From the NCBI GenBank assembly GCA_003478355.1, contig QUFC01000031.1, forward strand, positions 1-51,409: 51,409 nucleotides of DNA. Direction: 5' to 3'. The position numbers were made by a program, and so were the translations under genes. Source of the DNA: Lachnospiraceae bacterium AM48-27BH (GTDB lineage Bacteria; Bacillota; Clostridia; Lachnospirales; Lachnospiraceae). Below the pieces are notes generated by a model. It saw nothing but the letters and a program-made list of their open reading frames with translations, was not told the origin of the DNA and ran no database searches. This document shows, one piece after another, positions 45,359-51,409 of this stretch. The first letter of the stretch is position 1; each line of letters begins with the position of its first letter.

Positions 45359-45834
45359 AGATTACGTTAGTTACAGTGGGAAAGATCAAGGAAAAATTTT
45401 TTGAAGATGCCATCAAGGAGTATTCCAAGCGGCTTAGCCGGTATTGTAAATTAGAGATTCTTCAGGTGGCCGATGAGAAGACACCGGAAGGCGCCAGCGA
45501 AGCGGTGGAGTTACAGATCAAGGAAAAGGAAGGACAGAGAATCCTTTCGCTGATCCGGGATGATGCATATGTGATTGCCTTGGCGATTGAGGGAAAGATG
45601 CTGGATTCTGAAGAACTGGCAGAAAGGATTGAAAAATTAGGAGTCAGCGGCATCAGCCAGATCGTATTTGTCATCGGAGGTTCTCTGGGACTGTCTGCCC
45701 AGGTGATGAAGCGGGCGGATTACGCTCTTAGCTTTTCCAGGATGACATTTCCCCATCAGCTGATGCGGGTGGTGTTGTTAGAGCAGATCTACCGGAGTTA
45801 CCGGATCATGAACCATCAGCCTTATCACAAGTAA
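45355..45834 (+). CDS. rlmH: 23S rRNA (pseudouridine-1915 N3)-methyltransferase
   Basis: The 159-aa SPOUT methyltransferase methylates pseudouridine 1915 in helix 69 of 23S rRNA. It begins [13 protein letters not shown]. The trefoil-knot SAM site [10 protein letters not shown] is near 105-114, and it ends with the family's [11 protein letters not shown] and HQPYHK. Its ATG overlaps the GNAT stop, so the two are translationally coupled. A strong terminator follows. Confidence 0.97.
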   Translation: MKITLVTVGKIKEKFFEDAIKEYSKRLSRYCKLEILQVADEKTPEGASEAVELQIKEKEGQRILSLIRDDAYVIALAIEGKMLDSEELAERIEKLGVSGISQIVFVIGGSLGLSAQVMKRADYALSFSRMTFPHQLMRVVLLEQIYRSYRIMNHQPYHK

Positions 45835-45851
45835 AGGCAGCTGAACAGAGA

Positions 45852-45884
45852 AGCAGGCGGTTGAAAGTTGATCAGCCGCCTGCT
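45852..45884. terminator. Terminator between rlmH and the antiporter
   Basis: A 13-bp stem with one G-T pair (45852-45864 with 45872-45884) is present. A T-rich stretch containing TTTTT follows a few bases on. It can serve both converging genes. Confidence 0.75.
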
Positions 45885-45889
45885 GTGCT

Positions 45890-47493
45890 TTAACTCGTTT
45901 TTACCAGCTCATCGCCTGGTTCCAAAATGGTATCGCCTCTTGGAATGATAGTCTGTCCATTGCGGCGGATCAGGATGATCAGGTTGCCGGGCGACAGCTT
46001 CAGATCCTTAATCTGGCGGCTGCACCAGGGGTGGGAGGCATCCAGAGTCAGTTTACTCAAGTGAATATCTTCTTGTCCGGTATAGGCGGTTGCGCCCAGG
46101 ACCAGGACATCGCCAGAGCGCAGTACGGTTTCTCCATGAGGAACCGTATTTTTTTCGCCCGGATGACTCAAAAATACTAAAAGGGTGCCTGGTGGGAGCT
46201 GCAGATCCCGGACCTTCATGCCGTTCCATGGGTGGTGTTCTGTGACCGGGATATCGATAAAACGAACATCAGTTTCTTCACTATAATCGGAAAATGTGGT
46301 CAGAATGTTACCGCTGGTGTCCAGCATTTCTGTCCGTCTTGCAAACCAGGGAAGCAGCGTTCCCTGGATGGCAATGGAAAATAATACGACACAGAACACA
46401 ATATGGAACAGATCATGTTCCAGTGTAATGCCACTCTGAATGGCCATAATGGCGAATACAATGGATGCTGCGCCCCGCAGTCCCGCCCAGGAAACCAGGA
46501 TCTGCTGGCGCAGGGAAGATCTCAATGGGGTCAGCAAAATTGCGGTCACGAGCGGTCTTGCAATCAGGGTCAGGAATGCGGCGATGGCAGCAGCCGGAAG
46601 CCACACGGCGGCGATCCTGGAAGGGAAGGAGAGCAGTCCAGGATAAAGAAGATCAGCATCTGCATCAGGCTGGTAAGGCCGTCAAAGAAATTGACCAGGG
46701 TTTTCTTATTAGGCAGTGGACTGTTGCCTAACAGGATTCCCATGAGATAGGCGCTTAAGTATCCATTTCCCCCAATGGCCGAAGGCAGGGCATAGGCAAG
46801 TACCGCAGATGCCAGCACAAATGCCGTGTCAAAACCGTTGGTCTCAAAATCCACATGGAGGAGAACCCAGCGGACAACGAAAGCCAGCACTGCACCAATG
46901 GCAAGACCAAAGAGGATCTGGGTGGCCGCAGTGGTCAGGATCTGAAGAGGAAGACGGCTGGAAACACCCTGTTTCATGGCAGTTAACAGGATAATGGTCA
47001 GCATATAGGCCGCCGGGTCATTGGAACCGCTCTCCACCTCTAAGAGGGAGTCTGTGCTGTCCTTTAAGGAAAGATTTTTCGAGCGGAGGACGGAAAAAAC
47101 ACTGGCAGCGTCCGTGGAACCTAGTACTGCTCCGGTCAGTAAGCCCTCCAGCAAGCCAAAATGCAGGACATAGTGACAGAACAGACCGGTAAACAGCGCC
47201 GTGAAAATAGTGCCGAAGGCAGACATCACCAGAGCCTTTAAAGCAGCAGGCTTTGCCGTTTTCCAGCGGGTGCCGAAGCCACCGTAAAACATGATGAAGA
47301 TCAGGGCGATGGAGCAGATCGTTTCTGCAAATCCAAAATCCGCGAAATCGATCCGCACAAGTCCTTCGGAGCCAAAAACCATGCCGAGAAGGATAAAGGC
47401 CAGAAGCATAGGGATACCAATCCTGCTGGAGAGCCGGTTACATAAGATACAGGCCAGGATCACACAGGAACCGAGAAGCAAAAGCTGGATCAC
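45890..47493 (-). CDS. Potassium/proton antiporter (CPA1, NhaP2-like) with C-terminal TrkA-C domains; frame broken by a 1-nt deletion
   Basis: Two frames encode one protein of about 535 aa: some twelve membrane helices with the VESGSNDPAAYML and GSTDAASVFSVL motifs, then two TrkA-C (RCK-C)-like regulatory domains. One G added near 46638-46639 turns ILDCSPS into ILGLLSFPSR, which leads into AAVWLPAAAI of the second frame. It exchanges K+ or Na+ for protons. The start is GTG at 47493 with AAGGGGGG upstream. It converges on rlmH. Confidence 0.9.
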
Positions 47494-47696
47494 AGGCAGC
47501 CCCCCTTTCTGATCCTGGAGCCGGTCAGCTCCCGGACAATTGTATGATTGATAGTTCGTGCAGTGGGTGAACTGCAGTGCTTTATTGTGTCAAATTTGTA
47601 CATATGCGGTCTCCTTTGCTGTTTGAGGTTGATCGTATTTTGATTCTGGTATTTATAGTATACAGACTAACAGAAGATTTGTCAGTTGAAAAAGGC

Positions 47697-47883
47697 ACAA
47701 ATTCAAGTCGAACGTCCGTGAGACTTGGCGCGTGATTCTGGTCAGCGTAAGCTGACATATTCTTTACAGAATCACTGCGCATCCTCGCGGAGCGCTTATC
47801 TCAGTCGGAGACCCACCTCCCACTGAGAATAATTTGTTATTACTCACCACCTGAAGAGGTGGGAGTCTTCTCGACTGAGATAA
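47697..47883 (-). repeat. Repeat family B, copy 2 (inverted)
   Basis: The reverse complement of 38746-38935, with only a few differences (for example CTTCAGG for CTTTTAGG), so the copies are recent. In the rest of the interval 47494-48027 I see no gene, only a possible -10 (TATAGTAT) near 47655. Confidence 0.85.
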
Positions 47884-48027
47884 AAAATGGTGTATTGTAA
47901 CGGGATTTTCAGCTCATAGAATGAATTTTTCCATCATATATTGAGATTAAAGAAAGCCTGGGACACGGTATCAGATCTGGTCCAGAACCGGGAAAAGATA
48001 AAGAAGAGGGCTGCGGAGGGACAAGAT

Positions 48028-48978
48028 ATGGGAGCAGAAGTGGTGATCCGGAGTTTTCCGGCAAAGCTGAGGGAAATGCTGGAGCCCCTGAAAATCAGCC
48101 ATTTAGAGGAGGTACGCCTGCGGGCAGATCAGCCTCTGATGGTGGTATGGAATGGAAAGGATTACTTTGTGACAGACCAGGGACAATTGTCCATGGATCA
48201 GAGCCAGTCCTGGAAGGTACCGGAGAGTCTTCTGAGAGAAGCGGTAGAAGCTTTCAGCAGTCATTCCCTCTATGCTTATGAGGAGGAACTGCGCCAGGGG
48301 TTTTTTACCATTCAGGGCGGCCACCGGATCGGTGTGGCGGGGAAGGTGGTCCTGGAGCATGGGGCAGTCAAAACCATGAAATATCTATCCTTTTTAAATG
48401 TCCGGATTGCCCATGAGATACGGGGGTGTGCGGATGGAATTCTTCCATATATATATGAAGCAGATAGGTGTGAAGCTAATCGTGAAATTTTTCACACGCT
48501 ATTAATCTCACCACCCAGATGTGGCAAAACCACTCTGCTGCGTGATCTGATCCGCCAGATCTCCAATGGAAACGCATTCCATCCGGGAATGACAGTGGGC
48601 GTGGTGGATGAGCGGTCAGAGATTGGCGCCTGCTATCATGGAATCCCACAAAATGATCTTGGGATACGGAGTGATGTACTGGACGATTGCCCCAAGCATC
48701 TGGGAATGATGATGCTGATCCGAACAATGTCGCCTAAGGTGGTGGCGGTGGACGAGATCGGAAGCCGTGAGGACTTAGAGGCGATGGAGTATGTGATGAA
48801 TTGTGGCTGTAAACTTCTTGCTACAGTCCATGGAAATTCACTGGAGGAGATCCGCAGAAAGCCGGTTTTGGGCAGGATGGTGGAGGAAGCGTGGTTTGGC
48901 CGTTATGTGATCCTGGAGCGGAGCGGGACACCGGGTCACGTGGCGGTGGTCCTGGATGGACAAGGGAGGCGTCTATGA
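48028..48978 (+). CDS. spoIIIAA: Stage III sporulation protein AA
   Basis: The 316-aa secretion-type ATPase has Walker A PPRCGKTT with Lys167, a Walker B VVAVDEIG segment and an N-terminal domain with FSSHSLYAYEEEL and GFFTIQGGHRIG. It powers the SpoIIIA-SpoIIQ channel between mother cell and forespore. The start at 48028 follows GGAGG; a longer TTG start at 47941 exists but has a poor site. Its stop overlaps the spoIIIAB start. Confidence 0.95.
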   Translation: MGAEVVIRSFPAKLREMLEPLKISHLEEVRLRADQPLMVVWNGKDYFVTDQGQLSMDQSQSWKVPESLLREAVEAFSSHSLYAYEEELRQGFFTIQGGHRIGVAGKVVLEHGAVKTMKYLSFLNVRIAHEIRGCADGILPYIYEADRCEANREIFHTLLISPPRCGKTTLLRDLIRQISNGNAFHPGMTVGVVDERSEIGACYHGIPQNDLGIRSDVLDDCPKHLGMMMLIRTMSPKVVAVDEIGSREDLEAMEYVMNCGCKLLATVHGNSLEEIRRKPVLGRMVEEAWFGRYVILERSGTPGHVAVVLDGQGRRL

Positions 48979-49499
48979 TATGGTTAAAGATCATGGGAGG
49001 AATTCTGGTGGTGCTTTCCGGAGGCGGTCTTGGTTTTGCCAGGGCAGACAAGTGGAGGAGCCACCGGAAAAATCTGGAGGAGCTGCGGAAAATGACCTTA
49101 CTTCTGCGCAGCCAGATCCTATATGCCAGAGGTACATTAGAGGAGGCATTGGAACAGGTGGGGAAAAAATCAGACGGACCGGTGGCGCAGATTTTTAAAG
49201 AAACAGCAGAGCAGTTAAGATGCCAGGATGGGCGTTCGTTCTATGAAATCTGGCAGATGTCTGTGGAACGGCACTGGAAAGAGCTTCTTCTGACCACGGA
49301 AGAATGCCGGGAGTGGAAGGAATTTGGCCGTCATCTTGGGTTTATGGATCTGGAGATGCAGGAAAAAAATATGGAGCTTTACTTAGAACAGCTGGAGCTG
49401 TCTGTCCGGTTTTACCGGGAACAGGAGCGGGAGCAGCAGAAATTATCCATCAGTCTTGGGATCATGGGAGGCCTGTTTTTAACGGTGCTGTTATTTTAA
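48975..49499 (+). CDS. spoIIIAB: Stage III sporulation protein AB
   Basis: The 174-aa protein has an N-terminal signal anchor (WLKIMGGILVVLSGGGLGF), a helical domain like type II secretion F proteins, and a C-terminal helix (SLGIMGGLFLTVLLF). It is part of the SpoIIIA channel. The ATG at 48975 overlaps the spoIIIAA stop (ATGA), with GGGAGG upstream. Confidence 0.93.
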   Translation: MIWLKIMGGILVVLSGGGLGFARADKWRSHRKNLEELRKMTLLLRSQILYARGTLEEALEQVGKKSDGPVAQIFKETAEQLRCQDGRSFYEIWQMSVERHWKELLLTTEECREWKEFGRHLGFMDLEMQEKNMELYLEQLELSVRFYREQEREQQKLSISLGIMGGLFLTVLLF

Positions 49500-49513
49500 A
49501 AGGGGGAATGACC

Positions 49514-49708
49514 ATGGGAGTAAATGTGATTTTCCGGATCGCGGCGGTGGGAATCTTAGTCTCCGTGCTCTGTCAGGTGTTAAAACACAGCGGGCGGGAG
49601 GAACAGGCATTTTTAACCAGTCTGGCGGGACTGATCCTGGTGTTATTATGGATGATCCCGTACATATATGAATTGTTTGACACAATTAAGAATCTTTTCA
49701 CCTTATAA
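49514..49708 (+). CDS. spoIIIAC: Stage III sporulation protein AC
   Basis: The 64-aa membrane protein has two helices and the typical SpoIIIAC start (NVIFRIAAVGILVSVLCQVL) and length. The ATG at 49514 is chosen because AGGGGG lies 7 nt upstream; an in-frame ATG 6 bp earlier is too close to it. Confidence 0.93.
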   Translation: MGVNVIFRIAAVGILVSVLCQVLKHSGREEQAFLTSLAGLILVLLWMIPYIYELFDTIKNLFTL

Positions 49709-49722
49709 TGGAGGAGAATGTC

Positions 49723-50109
49723 ATGTCGGTTCTGACCATCGGGATTCTTGGGATTGCCGGCGCCCTTCTGGCAGTGGAACTAAAGGGCTTAAAGGGAGAA
49801 TACGGGATCTATCTGGTGGCGGCAGTGGGTCTGGTGATCTTTTTTTATGGCGTCACAAAATTAAAGACCGTGATCGAGACCATCCGCCAGGTCCAGAGCT
49901 ATATCCGGCTGAACCGGATGTACCTGGAGGTCCTGTTAAAAATGATCGGAATTACCTACATTGCGGAATTTTCATCCGGAATCTGTAAGGATGCAGGTTA
50001 TGGTTCCTTAGGAAGCCAGATTGAGATTTTTGGGAAATTGTCGGTGCTGGCAGTCAGTATGCCGATTCTTTTAGCATTATTGGATACGGTGCAGCAATTT
50101 CTGGCGTGA
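49723..50109 (+). CDS. spoIIIAD: Stage III sporulation protein AD
   Basis: The 128-aa membrane protein has four hydrophobic helices, with LLKMIGITYIAEFSSGICKDAG typical of SpoIIIAD. The ATG at 49723 has GGAGGAG upstream; an in-frame ATG at 49708 overlaps the ribosome site region. Confidence 0.93.
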   Translation: MSVLTIGILGIAGALLAVELKGLKGEYGIYLVAAVGLVIFFYGVTKLKTVIETIRQVQSYIRLNRMYLEVLLKMIGITYIAEFSSGICKDAGYGSLGSQIEIFGKLSVLAVSMPILLALLDTVQQFLA

Positions 50110-50174
50110 AAGAGATTCAAGGCATACGGCAAAAAAGTAAGCAGCAGAGAGCGGGTGAAGCAGGAGGAAGAAGC

Positions 50175-51233
50175 ATGCTGGAAAATGGGCTTTCCATTGA
50201 TCTGACAGAGATTGAACAGTTTATCCGCGGCCAGGGGCTTGGGGAGTCTGTTTCCTTCCAGAACCTGGTGGAGCGGCTGATGGCAGGAGATCTGACGGGG
50301 CTGTGTAGTCAGCTGCTTTCAGGTCTCCAGTCTGCTCTTTTTCAGGAAATCGGTTCTGGTGGAAGAATCCTGGGCCAGATCCTGGCTCTGGGAATCTTTG
50401 CGGCGGTATTTACCAGCTTTTCCGGGTTGTTTCAGGAAAGTCAGGTGTCAGAAACGGGCTTTTTTGCCGCATATCTGCTTCTATTTACACTTTTAATGAC
50501 CGGGCTGACCCAGAGCATCCAGGTAGCAGCAAAAGCAGCGGGAGCCATCATGCAGTTTATGAAAGCCATGATGCCGGCTTATTTTCTTGCGGTAGCACTG
50601 GCAGGTGGAAGCATCTCTGCGGCAGCCATGTATGAATTTACCATGGGACTGGCAGGGGTGAGCCAATGGCTTCTGATCACGGTGATGATCCCCCTGATCC
50701 GTCTGGAGCTTCTGATGAAAATGACTGGAAACATGGTAAAGGAAGAGACCTTGTCGCGTCTGAACGACCTGTTAGACCAGGTGATCCGCTGGGGCATGAA
50801 AGTCCTGTTAGGCGTGGTGGTCGGCTTTCATGTGGTGCAGGGACTTCTTCTTCCCTATGCGGATTCCCTGAAAAATGGAGCTGCCCAGAAGCTGGTCGGC
50901 ATGATCCCCGGAATTGGCCAGGGAGCCGCTGCGGCAGCACAGATGATCTTAGGGTCCGGTGTCCTGTTAAAAAATGCTGTTGGCATGGCAGGAGCTGTGG
51001 TTGTATTCCTGATCCTGGCGGTTCCCATGTTAAAGCTTCTGGTGCTGATGCTGTTTTACCAGTGCGCTGCCGCAATCCTGGAGCCGATCTGCGATAAACG
51101 GATCATTTCCTGCATCAGTGCTGCCGCCAGGGGGCATCAGCTGTTATTACAGATCGTGCTGACGGCGGCGTTATTATTTCTGATCACGGTTTCTTTGGTG
51201 TGCGCGGGAACTAATGTCTCTTATTATGTATAG
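50175..51233 (+). CDS. spoIIIAE: Stage III sporulation protein AE
   Basis: The 352-aa multispanning protein has about seven helices, with conserved FMKAMMPAYFLAVALAGG and ILEPICDKRII. I start it at the ATG at 50175, preceded by AGGAGG; a GTG at 50106 overlaps the spoIIIAD stop and would add 23 polar residues. With either start the usual N-terminal signal peptide of the family is not evident. The next genes (AF, AG, AH) are not in the window; a repeat begins 7 bp after the stop. Confidence 0.92.
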   Translation: MLENGLSIDLTEIEQFIRGQGLGESVSFQNLVERLMAGDLTGLCSQLLSGLQSALFQEIGSGGRILGQILALGIFAAVFTSFSGLFQESQVSETGFFAAYLLLFTLLMTGLTQSIQVAAKAAGAIMQFMKAMMPAYFLAVALAGGSISAAAMYEFTMGLAGVSQWLLITVMIPLIRLELLMKMTGNMVKEETLSRLNDLLDQVIRWGMKVLLGVVVGFHVVQGLLLPYADSLKNGAAQKLVGMIPGIGQGAAAAAQMILGSGVLLKNAVGMAGAVVVFLILAVPMLKLLVLMLFYQCAAAILEPICDKRIISCISAAARGHQLLLQIVLTAALLFLITVSLVCAGTNVSYYV

Positions 51234-51240
51234 ACGATCG

Positions 51241-51374
51241 GTAACTATTCAGTAGGTCTGCGCACATGCTGCGCTGACCGTAAGAACACATAGGCTAGAA
51301 AGCAAAAATCCCATCAGCGAAGCTGATCTGGAATGGATTTTTTGCTCGTAACTATGAAGGTACTGAATAGTTAC
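51241..51374 (+). repeat. Complete repeat family A element, variant 1
   Basis: The element is 134 bp and matches the copy at 44704 except for about two changes and one additional T in the T-run. Perfect terminal GTAACTATTCAGTA inverted repeats. It sits within the spoIIIA operon immediately after spoIIIAE. Confidence 0.88.
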
Positions 51375-51409
51375 AAAATCAGGAATCATTCCTGAAAAGG
51401 GAGCCTGTA

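Noticed and set aside
38746..47883. Composite transposon formed by the inverted repeat B pair
   Set aside because: The enclosed genes are housekeeping or metabolic, no transposase is present and no target-site duplication was seen.
1..51409. tRNA or rRNA genes
   Set aside because: I saw no tRNA cloverleaf with T-loop consensus and no rRNA sequence; the GGTTC-like stretches noticed are inside coding regions.

Overview
The window reads as chromosomal DNA of a spore-forming member of the Lachnospiraceae or a close clostridial relative. This rests on moderate-GC Firmicute coding, strong AGGAGG-type ribosome sites, two T-box leaders, a GatCAB indirect tRNA-amidation operon and the start of a spoIIIA sporulation operon. 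The species cannot be named from the sequence.

Layout. At 0-5 kb are glpP, a secreted CAP-domain protein with a C-terminal wall-binding region, and a Tyr T-box leader with tyrS. At 5-12 kb is a sulfated-glycan type locus: a membrane-anchored AraC regulator and a sulfatase on the minus strand, divergent from a three-gene sugar ABC importer. At 12-13.7 kb a MATE transporter lies behind a vestigial AAA-ATPase-like N-terminus. At 13.8-27.5 kb is an accessory island. From 28.6 to 51.4 kb come housekeeping genes separated by structured repeats: an Asn-type T-box with aspS-gatCAB, an aminotransferase, GtrA and YfhO membrane proteins, argH, a GH31 glycosidase, a small DMT transporter, a ComEA-like protein, an orphan response regulator, a GNAT protein with rlmH, a K+/H+ antiporter, and spoIIIAA-AE.

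The most interesting part is 13,858-24,074. Seven tightly packed genes encode two different dynamin-like GTPases, two small paralogous proteins (one with a membrane hairpin, one with a charged tail), a HerA/DUF87-type ATPase with its own hydrophobic segment, a restriction-endonuclease-fold toxin-like protein and a small acidic protein. A WYL-domain regulator faces this operon. The operon promoter, the WYL promoter and a third promoter at 26.46 kb share a TGACA-N5-TGTC(A/T) palindrome exactly 11 nt upstream of the -10 box, so they look like one regulon. A decayed AbiE toxin-antitoxin pair and an AAA-ATPase-like/PD-(D/E)XK protein sit alongside. I infer an anti-phage or anti-plasmid defence system that I cannot match to a named one.

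Two cautions apply. Five genes (sulfatase, HerA ATPase, aspS, response regulator, antiporter) are each broken by loss of one G from a short G run or GG pair on the coding strand. Because aspS is expected to be essential, I read these as probable sequence errors and annotate each as one gene. Two families of structured repeats (a 133-bp element with 14-bp terminal inverted repeats, and a ~190-bp element) are scattered through the intergenic spaces; one supplies the last codons of yfhO.
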